From contig JACJYA010000002.1 of the NCBI GenBank assembly GCA_020636315.1, forward strand, positions 712,390 to 776,389: 64,000 bases of DNA, in the 5' to 3' direction. Source of the stretch: Lewinellaceae bacterium. GTDB taxonomy: Bacteria; Bacteroidota; Bacteroidia; Chitinophagales; Saprospiraceae. The notes under the pieces are model-generated. The model was given only the letters and a program-made list of their open reading frames with translations. It did not search any database and had not been told where the DNA came from. This document shows positions 8,665 to 16,255 of this stretch, piece by piece. Made by a program: the position numbers and the translations under genes. Within the stretch, counting starts at the first letter, position 1, and the number at the start of each line of letters is the position of its first letter.

Positions 8665-9606
8665 CTACCTGCAAAGGCTTTCCGCAAAGACACTGCACAG
8701 GTATTCGATATCCGCAACCCGAGCCAATTTTTCCACCCAGTGAGAAGGAATGTCATCAAACCCATAGGCCAGGCCGGCCAGCCCGCCGGTGACAGCGCCG
8801 GAGGTATCCGTATCTTCCCCCAGGTTGACGGCGCGAAGCACCGCTTCCGAATAACCGGAGGTAGTCAGCAGGCTCCACAGGCTGGCCTCCAGGGTATGGA
8901 CCACATAACCAGAGCTGAAGATATTATCTTCATGAGCTTCCGGCAGTTTGCCCTGCAGAGTACGGCTGAAATAAGACAGTTCCCGCCGGTTGAACCCCTC
9001 ATCTTCGGCAAACTGGCGGGCAGTAGCTATTCCCTCCTTGTAGGCATCGGCAACATGTTTGCCCCACAACAACTGACGAGCGACTTCCAGATAGACAAAA
9101 CAACTGAAAACCGACCGGAAATGGCCATGCGTAATGCCCGATACATCATTGATAATGGCGTAACGTTCCTCAACCGGCAAGTTGTGAGTGACGAACAATA
9201 GAGGGAGGATGCGCATCAAAGAGCCATTGCCGTTGCTTCCTTCGTCCATGCCTCCGGCCAGTTGGGGGGGCAGGTCGCGGTTGCGCAGCCGCTCAATGGC
9301 GGAAAGGGTGGAGTTTCCAATGTCGAAAACCTCTCCGTAAGGAGTCCATTTCTGCCCAAAATACCAGGCGAGAAACTGTTCGGCAATATCCTGAAGGTCA
9401 TATCCCCGGCAGAGGCTTTCAGCCAGGCAGAAAGACATGGAGCTGTCATCCGACCAGGTACCGGGCGGCTGGTCATGAGTGCCGTGGCCCCGCATATCGT
9501 CCACGGGGAAGCGCCGGAGCCAGGACCGGCCGACAAACTCCACCGGCACGCCCAACGCGTCACCTACCGCCAGCCCGAAAAAGGCGCTTTTGACCGGATA
9601 TTCCAA
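8665..9606 (-). CDS. ADP-ribosylglycohydrolase (DraG/ARH family)
   Basis: 313 residues, the usual single-domain length. The N-terminus AFFGLAVGDALGVPVEF, then TWSDDSSM (50-57, metal-binding aspartates) and the C-terminal GEDTDTSGAVTGGLAG (second metal cluster) are the defining motifs of the two-magnesium family that removes ADP-ribose from proteins or from ADP-ribosylated small molecules. GNGSLMRILPL is also typical. No ADP-ribosyltransferase is nearby, so the target is unknown. On the minus strand a TATCTTTA (about 9632-9639) resembles a -7 box with one mismatch, suggesting its own promoter. Confidence 0.9.
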   Translation of the reverse strand: MEYPVKSAFFGLAVGDALGVPVEFVGRSWLRRFPVDDMRGHGTHDQPPGTWSDDSSMSFCLAESLCRGYDLQDIAEQFLAWYFGQKWTPYGEVFDIGNSTLSAIERLRNRDLPPQLAGGMDEGSNGNGSLMRILPLLFVTHNLPVEERYAIINDVSGITHGHFRSVFSCFVYLEVARQLLWGKHVADAYKEGIATARQFAEDEGFNRRELSYFSRTLQGKLPEAHEDNIFSSGYVVHTLEASLWSLLTTSGYSEAVLRAVNLGEDTDTSGAVTGGLAGLAYGFDDIPSHWVEKLARVADIEYLCSVFAESLCR

Positions 9607-9698
9607 GATGGTTTTCGTTTTCTGTTTCGACTAAAGATAGGGATTTTTGGGAGGAAAAGATTTTCCGGACGAGAGAAATCCGGAAAATCAAATCTACA

Positions 9699-10973
9699 TT
9701 AATTTTCGGCCCCTTTGCGGACCTTTGCCTGGGAGTCTTCCCAGTCTAATATCCGGTAAAAGTCATAGGTTTCAGGGATGTTAACCCATTTTTTAGCCTT
9801 CTTGTAGTCCTGTTTGGTCAGCACGTGCAGGTCTCCCAGCACCATTTGGGAAAATTCACTATTGATATCGACCAGGCGGGGAGGAATGATCCCGTTCTCA
9901 TCCTCGATATCTTTCAGAAATATGGGTACGATCTCGGCAGAGCGGGTGGTGGAAACGATGCATCCCTTAAGGCCCTGGTCGTATAGCTTTTTGACCCCCA
10001 TGCCCAGAATAGTGCACAGGGTGAGGTCGTAGGCTACCGGACGGTGGCAACGCAGCTCATAGCCCATTTCCACCGGGCGGCTTTTGATCTGAATGTCCAG
10101 CTCCTTGAGTTTGCGCTGCACGAGTACGTTGATGATGTGCGCTTTACTGACGTTGCCCAGTTCAGGGTGCCCGTGGGCGTCATAGGTGAAGGTAATGCCG
10201 CAGTTTTTGATGTCCTCATCATCCAGCACGTGAAAGATCCCTTCACTGACGATGGCCACGCCGTAGCCGATGCCTTCGATCAGGCGCTTGACCATAGAGG
10301 AAACGATCAGGTCGATCACTTTGCTGAGGGTGATGCGCGCCTTGTTAAACATTTCGGGAATGATGATGACGGGGAAGTGGCAGCTGGCGCCGATCTCGAA
10401 GGCCAGGTGCCCCGCCGAACGGCCCATGGACGCGATCACGAACCAGTTGCCGCTGGTGCGCGAATCTTCGTAAATGGTATTTCCGATGGCCACGCCGGCA
10501 TCTTTGGCCGAGTTGAAACCAAATGTGGGCATGCCGTCGGGAAGCGGTATGTCATTATCAATGGTTTTGGGGACGTGGATATTCTGGATCTCTACTTTTT
10601 TCTTGGCCAGGTACTTGGCCAGGCGGTTACTGGTAGAGGCGGTATCATCTCCGCCGATCGTCACCAGAAGCTTGACGTTGTTGTCCAGGAAAAAATCTGC
10701 GGAGAACTCATCGTCCTTCGGTTTATAACGGCTCATGCGCAGAGTGGAACCTCCCCGGGGAAAGATCCGGTCGGCATAGTGGAAGTTGATATCAACGGTT
10801 TCCGCCTTTCCGTTAAAGAGGTTTTTGTACCCGTCGTGGATCCCGATGATCCGGTAACCGTCCTTCAGAAATACTTTGGCGATGGTGCTGATAACGGTAT
10901 TGATGCCGGGGGCAGGGCCTCCCGCACAAAGAATGGCAATTGACTTTTGCATAGGCGTTTTTTTCTTCGGCAT
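9699..10973 (-). CDS. 6-phosphofructokinase, probably pyrophosphate-dependent
   Basis: 424 residues. An in-frame ATG at 10952 (MQKSIAILCAGG) is an equally plausible start. The protein has the PFK core: AGGPAPGINTVI near the N-terminus, TIGGDDTAS (105-113), PKTIDNDIP (135-143) and MGRSAGHLAFEIG. In the family, GGDD instead of GGDG and PKTIDND instead of PGTIDND mark use of pyrophosphate rather than ATP as phosphoryl donor. It therefore most likely converts fructose-6-phosphate and fructose-1,6-bisphosphate reversibly with PPi in the cytosol. It stands alone and is divergent from the next operon. Confidence 0.85.
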   Translation of the reverse strand: MPKKKTPMQKSIAILCAGGPAPGINTVISTIAKVFLKDGYRIIGIHDGYKNLFNGKAETVDINFHYADRIFPRGGSTLRMSRYKPKDDEFSADFFLDNNVKLLVTIGGDDTASTSNRLAKYLAKKKVEIQNIHVPKTIDNDIPLPDGMPTFGFNSAKDAGVAIGNTIYEDSRTSGNWFVIASMGRSAGHLAFEIGASCHFPVIIIPEMFNKARITLSKVIDLIVSSMVKRLIEGIGYGVAIVSEGIFHVLDDEDIKNCGITFTYDAHGHPELGNVSKAHIINVLVQRKLKELDIQIKSRPVEMGYELRCHRPVAYDLTLCTILGMGVKKLYDQGLKGCIVSTTRSAEIVPIFLKDIEDENGIIPPRLVDINSEFSQMVLGDLHVLTKQDYKKAKKWVNIPETYDFYRILDWEDSQAKVRKGAEN

Positions 10974-11197
10974 GATTTACTTTTCCTTTAAAGATTAAAA
11001 ACTGGGTTACAACTATCAGGGGGCCTGGTTGCGGCCTCTGTTTACAGGCCGCCCCAACGCGGGCAAAAATATACGAATAAGTATCGGGAGGTTGATAACG
11101 CCTTTCCCTTGCCAATACCCGGAATTGCCACCCGGCATCTGCCCAGCCAAGAAAAAGAACCTTTATAAACAACTGAAAATCAATTCAAAAAATAGCC

Positions 11198-11238
11198 TGC
11201 GACAAATTTACAAACCTTTGCGACATTATTTCAAACCT
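11198..11238 (+). promoter_or_regulatory. Tandem direct-repeat operator upstream of the NTF2-like gene
   Basis: Two copies of a 20-bp motif, TGCGACA-N6-CAAACCT, at 11198-11217 and 11219-11238 agree at 16 of 20 positions and have a 21-bp period, which puts them on the same DNA face. They end 17 bp before the TACCTTTG -7 box, so a bound activator would sit over the -33 region. The 21-bp spacing is that expected for LytTR regulators, but the core match is imperfect. Confidence 0.5.
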
Positions 11239-11255
11239 GCCCTTTCCCCTGCCCC

Positions 11256-11263
11256 TACCTTTG
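11256..11263 (+). promoter_or_regulatory. Candidate -7 promoter element of the NTF2/cytochrome/cupin operon
   Basis: TACCTTTG matches TAnnTTTG exactly, 57 bp upstream of the ATG at 11321. The -33 region is weak (TTTC at 11229-11232), as is common at activator-dependent promoters; it overlaps the second direct repeat of the operator. Confidence 0.55.
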
Positions 11264-11320
11264 TATCGTGCTTTTTGAAAACAGCATCATCATTATTTAA
11301 AACCTTAAAACGCTATTGTC

Positions 11321-11800
11321 ATGAAAACCTTTTTTCAGATCATCGCCGCTCTGCTCTTCACCACCAACCTCGTTGCTCAGGCTCCCAGCCTGCAGGGAGC
11401 TGTTTCCACCGATGAAGGCATCGTCAAATCCTACATGCAGGAAATGATGGACGGTTTCAATAACAAGGACGCCGCCCTCTTCGTGAAGCATCTGGCCGAC
11501 AAACTGGACTTCATTCCTCCCAACGCTTATCATGCCACCAACAAAATGGAGATCCGGAAGATGCATGAACAGCTCTTCCAGGGGCCTCTGAAGAACAGCA
11601 CCTGGAACAACCTGGATATCCAGGCCAATTTGCTTTCTGAAAATGTCGCCAACGTGATCGCCAAGGGAAGTTCAACAGATATTGACCCTGAAACCGGAAA
11701 GGAGATCTCCTTCCGTGGGATCATCTCCGGTGTATTCCTGAAGGAAGGAGGAGATTGGAAAATCGTGCAGTTGCAGGTAACCTCTGTTCCGGCTGAGTAA
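11321..11800 (+). CDS. Exported NTF2-like (SnoaL/DUF4440-type) protein
   Basis: 159 residues with a signal peptide (about 1-20, MKTFFQIIAALLFTTNLVAQ). The mature part, GIVKSYMQEMMDGFNNKDAALFVKHLA then FIPPNAYHATNKMEIRKMHEQLF and a closing FLKEGGDWKIVQLQVTSV, fits the cone-shaped NTF2 fold of the SgcJ/SnoaL/DUF4440 group. Such proteins bind small hydrophobic ligands or act as poorly defined enzymes; nothing in the sequence fixes a reaction. It is the first gene of a probable operon with a cytochrome c and a cupin, and has a promoter and a tandem operator upstream. Confidence 0.75.
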   Translation: MKTFFQIIAALLFTTNLVAQAPSLQGAVSTDEGIVKSYMQEMMDGFNNKDAALFVKHLADKLDFIPPNAYHATNKMEIRKMHEQLFQGPLKNSTWNNLDIQANLLSENVANVIAKGSSTDIDPETGKEISFRGIISGVFLKEGGDWKIVQLQVTSVPAE

Positions 11801-11832
11801 GTGGCCGGGCTCGTCCAATCTGCTTATTGCAA

Positions 11833-11862
11833 CTTAAGCGGTAAGGAAATTTACCGCTTAAG
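11833..11862. repeat. Perfect 12-bp stem hairpin between NTF2-like and cytochrome genes
   Basis: CTTAAGCGGTAA (11833-11844) pairs perfectly with TTACCGCTTAAG (11851-11862) over a 6-nt loop. No T-run follows, so it is not a standard terminator. It may lower read-through, protect the mRNA end or be an operator for the cytochrome gene. Confidence 0.6.
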
Positions 11863-11895
11863 TCCACACATTACATCAATAAAAACCCAATTGTC

Positions 11896-12861
11896 ATGAA
11901 AAAAGCCTTAAAAATAACCGGAATTGTTCTGGGCGCAATGGCCCTGTTAATCGCTGCCGCCGCTGTTTATTTCAACATCAAAGGCATTCCCTCCTACGAG
12001 GTAAAAGCACCGGACATCACGGTTGAGCCCACGACGGATCGCATTGCCCGGGGCGAATACCTCGTCAACCAAACCTGTGTGATCTGCCACCTGGGTGAAG
12101 ACGGCAAACTTTCCGGCACCCTGATGGAAGATGACCCGGGGTTCGGCACCTGGTATGCGGCCAACATCACCCAGCATCCGGAAGCCGGCATCGGGAAATA
12201 TACGGATGGCGAACTGATGTACCTGCTCCGCACCGGGATCAAGCGGGACGGGCAGTTTGCTCCCTCATTCATGCCGCGTTTCAACCTCCTGAGTGACGAA
12301 GACCTCAAGAGCATCATCGCCTATCTTCGTTCGGACGCCCCCCGGGTCCAGCCCGTTGCCACCCAACAACCTCCACAGGATCCTACCCTCCTCGCAAAGG
12401 TAGTCTGTAATCTCGCTATGGAACCCCTCCCGTATCCCGAAGAAGAGATCAGTGCTCCCCCCAGAACGGATGAAGTGGCTTACGGAAAATATCTGGTCAA
12501 TGGAACCATGCTGTGCTTTATGTGCCACTCCGCCAGTTTTGAAACGCTGGACGAGGTAACCCCGGAAAATTCCCCCGGTTATCTCGGAGGTGGGAACATG
12601 GTCAGAAATCCACAGAACCGAGGCGAGATCACCCCTTCCGCCAACCTGACCATGCACCCCAAACACGGCCTGGGGCAATGGACCGAGGAACAGTTCGCCC
12701 AGGCCGTCCGTTTCGGGCAGAAACCTGACGGGAAAGGGTTGAGCTCCGCCATGCCCAAGTTTTCCCTCTTGTCGGATGAAGACATATCCGCCATCTGGGC
12801 CTACCTGCAAACCGTACCGGTCCTGGAGAATAATGTCATGGCGGAAGCCAGCCGCCAATAA
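11896..12861 (+). CDS. Membrane-anchored dihaem cytochrome c
   Basis: 321 residues. An uncleaved-looking N-terminal membrane helix (about 5-27) anchors two class I cytochrome c domains facing the periplasm. Haem sites are CVICH (61-65) and CFMCH (207-211). Each domain ends with a similar segment (FMPRFNLLSDEDL near 125-137; AMPKFSLLSDEDI near 285-297) whose methionine is the likely distal haem ligand, so the protein looks like an internal duplication. Such dihaem proteins pass electrons from periplasmic dehydrogenases toward terminal oxidases. The neighbouring cupin and NTF2-like proteins do not reveal the electron donor. The 12-bp hairpin lies 34 bp upstream. Confidence 0.85.
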   Translation: MKKALKITGIVLGAMALLIAAAAVYFNIKGIPSYEVKAPDITVEPTTDRIARGEYLVNQTCVICHLGEDGKLSGTLMEDDPGFGTWYAANITQHPEAGIGKYTDGELMYLLRTGIKRDGQFAPSFMPRFNLLSDEDLKSIIAYLRSDAPRVQPVATQQPPQDPTLLAKVVCNLAMEPLPYPEEEISAPPRTDEVAYGKYLVNGTMLCFMCHSASFETLDEVTPENSPGYLGGGNMVRNPQNRGEITPSANLTMHPKHGLGQWTEEQFAQAVRFGQKPDGKGLSSAMPKFSLLSDEDISAIWAYLQTVPVLENNVMAEASRQ

Positions 12862-12889
12862 CCAACAACCATCATCAAAATCAAACGCT

Positions 12890-13441
12890 ATGAAATTCGA
12901 ATTGCCGCACACCATCGAAAATGTACTCGGTGAAAAGCTGACTTTCAAATCCATCGTCAATGAACCGGACGGAGACAAGGTTCTGGCGGAAGCTTTTGTT
13001 CAGCCCGGAGCAGGGCCGGGCATGCATGTCCATTACAAGCAGGACGAAGGCTTCACGGTGATCAAAGGCAGGATGGGCTATCAGTTCCAGGGAGAAGAGC
13101 CCCGGTACGCCGGCCCGGGCGAGTCCGTCTTCTTTGAACGGGGCAAACCCCACCGTTTCTGGAACGCGGGCGAGGAAGTATTACAGTGCGAAGGCTGGCT
13201 CAAACCGGCCAATACCGCCGTTTTCTTCCTCACTGCCCTGTATGACGCCCAGAACAAATCCGGCAAACCAGAGCCGGAAGCTTTTGACGGAGCCTACCTC
13301 ATGACGCGCTATCGCTCCGAATACGGCATGCCGGAACTGCCGGGCTTCGTCCGCAATTTCATCATCCCCACCACTTACTACCTCGGCAAACTGATGGGTA
13401 AGTACCGCAAGTTCGCAGGAGCGCCGGAACCGGTGCGGTGA
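12890..13441 (+). CDS. Cupin-domain protein
   Basis: 183 residues from the ATG at 12890, which lies 28 bp after the cytochrome stop; the open frame runs upstream into the cytochrome gene but not as coding sequence. The first cupin motif, PGMHVHYKQDEGFTVIKGRMGY (about 44-65), has two histidines and a glutamate for metal binding. The second region, PGESVFFERGKPHRFWNAG, supplies the third histidine. The C-terminal 70 residues are helical and extend past the barrel. There is no signal peptide. Cupins of this kind may be dioxygenases, isomerases or sugar- or quinone-binding proteins; the reaction is not identifiable. Confidence 0.8.
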   Translation: MKFELPHTIENVLGEKLTFKSIVNEPDGDKVLAEAFVQPGAGPGMHVHYKQDEGFTVIKGRMGYQFQGEEPRYAGPGESVFFERGKPHRFWNAGEEVLQCEGWLKPANTAVFFLTALYDAQNKSGKPEPEAFDGAYLMTRYRSEYGMPELPGFVRNFIIPTTYYLGKLMGKYRKFAGAPEPVR

Positions 13442-14037
13442 GAACCATAGGCGCCCCAGTTTATGACTGGCCGGCAGCAGAGGGGAGTGCTGGTTCTTCG
13501 TGGTTAGCTGCCGACGAGCCCGCCGGGAAGAGAAACATCTCATGCCCACCTCCAGCCGTTTCGCTTCTCCGCAAAAATACTTTCAACATGCGTTTTTATT
13601 GATGATAGCATGGGAGTTGCCTCTTCGGGGGCGGCTCCTGGCTATGTATCCCCTGGCAACCGCCTCAACTGTGAAAAAACCACCGCTTCGGAAAACAGTG
13701 GGCAGGGGATGAGCAAATGAGGTTCCGAAAGCAGTCATTTGCAACCCAATTCGCCTCTCCAAACAAGCACTGAGGCCGTCGCCGCCGAAACGGCCAGAGC
13801 ACTTTTACACCTTTCTCTCTTTCTCCCTTGCGCCCCTTCTGGTCAAAAGCGCCCATTTTCTGTACAAAACAGAACCCTTTTTAATATTTTGATAATCAGT
13901 ATTTTATAAAACAATTGTGTGCTTTCACTCCGCTCTTGCCTCCTCAGTCGCGGGCAAAAGGCGTCAAAAAGTGAACTTGAAGCCCTGCTCCATCCGGGCT
14001 TATACTTGTGGTAAACATTAACCAAAAAGTTCACATC
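13442..14037 (+). other. Intergenic stretch before the lipoprotein gene
   Basis: No supported gene. A 6-bp stem (TTCTGT 13858-13863, ACAGAA 13869-13874) followed by a T-run at 13878-13882 could be a weak terminator. TATACTTG at 14001-14008, one mismatch from TAnnTTTG, may be the -7 box of the lipoprotein gene. Confidence 0.35.
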
Positions 14038-15252
14038 ATGAAAACCACCAACCTTTTCTTTATTCTTACCATTCTTTCCCTTTTTACGATTACCGCCTGC
14101 CAGGATGAGGCCCCGGTGCCGGAACCCACAGAGGACATTCCCAAAGTCAGGGACATCAGCATCACCGAAATCCGCCTGCAGCAGGCGGAAGCCGGCCTTT
14201 TTGCCCTGAATACGGATGTGAGCGTCATCGCCGGGCCAGTTGCCCCGCAAGGGGGGGCTACCGTCCGCATTTACGAAGAAGGCAGGCTGCTGCATACCTT
14301 CGATATCGGCCTGGCGGGCATCCCCAGTGGAGAGTGTTGTCAAAACGGCAAATGCGAAGAAGTAGAAAACTGGACATATACCTGCGACGCCCCCTGCGAC
14401 AACAACAGCCGCCAGGATGGCTGTAACTACCACCGCCAGCAGCAGGTGTTCCTGCCCCTCGAACCCGGCGCCACTATCCGTGTTGTTGTGAATGAAGGGG
14501 GCGCCATCCGGGAAATATTCGACGCTTCCGGCAACAACAACAGCATTCAACTTACCGTTCCGGCAGTCCAGGATGATGTCGATCCAGCCAACCCGGACAA
14601 CCCTTACGACGAGGTAGGCCGCCTGCACAACGAGCAGCTTCAGGCGCTGCTCCATCGCGTCGAAGCCGAGCCCGCCTTTGCCGACTGGGCCAGGGAAGAG
14701 CAACAACAGGCCGTTCTGGAGTGGGCCGTCAAAGAAGCCATAACCTTTGATGAGTCGGCCGCCACTTTTGCTATGCCTCGGTTTATTAACGCCTATACCG
14801 GCAGCGAAGACGGCCTGATGCGCGAGGCCAACCCGGAAGCCTTCAAAGCCGCTTTGGAACGCCTGGATATCGATGATAGCAACCGCCAGCGCCTGGCCCA
14901 TCTTTATCAGTTGCTGCGGGAGCACCCTCTGGAAGGAAGGCCCGATGTCGCCAGCCTGCTCACCGCCATCCACGCGCTTGAAATAACGTGGATGGAAGGC
15001 CAGGAAGCCGCCCGGGTGGAAATGCCGCTGATCGCCGCCTCGGTGGCCCGCCACAGCCTGTACTTCTGGGCTGCCCGCCAGCCGGCGCCTTTTCAGGGGC
15101 CGCAACTGTTCGGCATCCGGGAAGGTTTCTTTGCCGATGCGTTCGGCGCGGGTATCGGAGCGGCCGCGGGCGCCATTGGAGGGCCAAAAGGGGCGCTGAT
15201 CGGCGGCCTGATCGGAGGAGTGGCCAGCTCGGTGGTTTTCGCGATCGATTGA
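14038..15252 (+). CDS. Large lipoprotein with Cys-rich segment and C-terminal glycine zipper
   Basis: 404 residues, function not recognised. The ATG at 14038 gives a lipoprotein signal (MKTTNLFFIL..., hydrophobic to ITA, lipid-accepting Cys21), so it is anchored in a membrane facing the periplasm or surface. A cysteine cluster around residues 101-128 (GECCQNGKCEEVENWTYTC, then CDNNSRQDGC) could form disulfides or bind metal. The middle is helical and charged. The last 30 residues alternate glycines (GAGIGAAAGAIGG, ALIGGLIGGVASSVV), a glycine-zipper pattern known in membrane-inserting or toxin-like proteins. A zinc-type ZIP transporter gene follows. A frame of similar length on the other strand is a shadow. 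Confidence 0.7.
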   Translation: MKTTNLFFILTILSLFTITACQDEAPVPEPTEDIPKVRDISITEIRLQQAEAGLFALNTDVSVIAGPVAPQGGATVRIYEEGRLLHTFDIGLAGIPSGECCQNGKCEEVENWTYTCDAPCDNNSRQDGCNYHRQQQVFLPLEPGATIRVVVNEGGAIREIFDASGNNNSIQLTVPAVQDDVDPANPDNPYDEVGRLHNEQLQALLHRVEAEPAFADWAREEQQQAVLEWAVKEAITFDESAATFAMPRFINAYTGSEDGLMREANPEAFKAALERLDIDDSNRQRLAHLYQLLREHPLEGRPDVASLLTAIHALEITWMEGQEAARVEMPLIAASVARHSLYFWAARQPAPFQGPQLFGIREGFFADAFGAGIGAAAGAIGGPKGALIGGLIGGVASSVVFAID

Positions 15253-15283
15253 GCGCGGAAGGAAAACGAATCCCTTGGATATT

Positions 15284-15333
15284 AGACTTGACAAGTTTTT
15301 AAGGAGGCGCCTGCCGGGAAACTTGTCAAGTCT
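15284..15333. terminator. Perfect 15-bp inverted repeat after the lipoprotein gene
   Basis: AGACTTGACAAGTTT (15284-15298) pairs perfectly with its complement at 15319-15333; the 20-nt loop includes the palindrome AGGCGCCT. It lies 32 bp after the lipoprotein stop and 56 bp before the ZIP start, so it probably terminates or attenuates transcription between them. A mobile hairpin is the alternative. Confidence 0.5.
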
Positions 15334-15388
15334 TACCCTCCCGGCACAAAATTTAATTGACAAAAACCATAAACATTTTCTTCCTTAC

Positions 15389-16213
15389 ATGCAAACCATC
15401 ATCGACAACTTTTCCGGCCTGACTCCGATCACTCAGGCGCTGTATGCTACTCTTTTTACCTGGGGTGTTACTGCCCTGGGCGCGGCAATGGTTTTCTTCT
15501 TCAAAAGCGTCAATCAAAAGTTGCTGGATGCGATGCTGGGCATGGCGGCAGGAGTAATGATTGCGGCCAGCTTCTGGTCGCTGCTCAAGCCGGCCATTGA
15601 ATTGAGCCGGGAGGTCAGCAACATGCCCGAATGGTTTCCGGCTCTGACTGGCTTTTTGGGCGGCGCCCTCTTCCTTTCTCTCATCGATAAGCTGTTGCCT
15701 CACCTCCACCTCGGGTTGAGTATCGACCAGGCTGAAGGGCCCAGCACCAGGTGGCAGCGCAGCGTGCTGCTGGTGCTCGCCATTACCCTTCACAACATTC
15801 CGGAGGGGCTGGCTGTAGGCGTTGCTTTCGGCGCCGTTGCTCACGACATTTCAGCCGCCTCTCTTGGGGGCGCAGTAGCTCTGGCCATAGGCATCGGCCT
15901 GCAGAATTTTCCGGAAGGGACTTCCGTCTCTGTACCCCTGCGTCGGGAAGGAATGAGCCGAAAAAAGGCCTTTTTCTACGGGCAGGCCTCCGGGATCGTA
16001 GAGCCGGTATTCGGAGTTCTGGGCGCCTTTGCGGTCCTTTCCCTGCGGCCTATTCTACCTTATGCCCTGGCCTTTGCCGCCGGCGCCATGATCTTCGTAG
16101 TTGTCGAGGAGCTCATTCCTGAAGCTCACCGGGGAGGCAATGAGGACCTGGTCTCCCTGTCCGTCATCGGCGGGTTCAGCATTATGATGGTGCTGGATGT
16201 GGCGCTGGGGTGA
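15389..16213 (+). CDS. ZIP-family divalent metal transporter
   Basis: 274 residues from the ATG at 15389; upstream in-frame codons run through a hairpin and are unlikely to be translated. Eight membrane helices are expected. The paired metal-site helices are visible: ITLHNIPEGLAVG (132-144, His135, Asn136, Glu139) and GIGLQNFPEGTSV (168-180), the second with Gln in place of His as in many bacterial ZupT/GufA-like members. A late helix contains VVVEELIPEA. The family moves zinc, iron or manganese into the cytosol. The loop between helices 3 and 4 contains HLHLG rather than a long His-rich stretch. Confidence 0.9.
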   Translation: MQTIIDNFSGLTPITQALYATLFTWGVTALGAAMVFFFKSVNQKLLDAMLGMAAGVMIAASFWSLLKPAIELSREVSNMPEWFPALTGFLGGALFLSLIDKLLPHLHLGLSIDQAEGPSTRWQRSVLLVLAITLHNIPEGLAVGVAFGAVAHDISAASLGGAVALAIGIGLQNFPEGTSVSVPLRREGMSRKKAFFYGQASGIVEPVFGVLGAFAVLSLRPILPYALAFAAGAMIFVVVEELIPEAHRGGNEDLVSLSVIGGFSIMMVLDVALG

Positions 16214-16255
16214 ACAAGCATCTCCAAGGGACACAGAAAAACCGGTGTCCTGCCC

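Noticed and set aside
13500..13712. 70-codon frame after the cupin gene
   Set aside because: Low-complexity, Arg-rich translation with no homology features; probably non-coding.
13843..15363. 506-codon minus-strand open frame
   Set aside because: It lies antisense to the lipoprotein gene, has no recognisable domain or signal, and the + frame has a clear lipobox and start.
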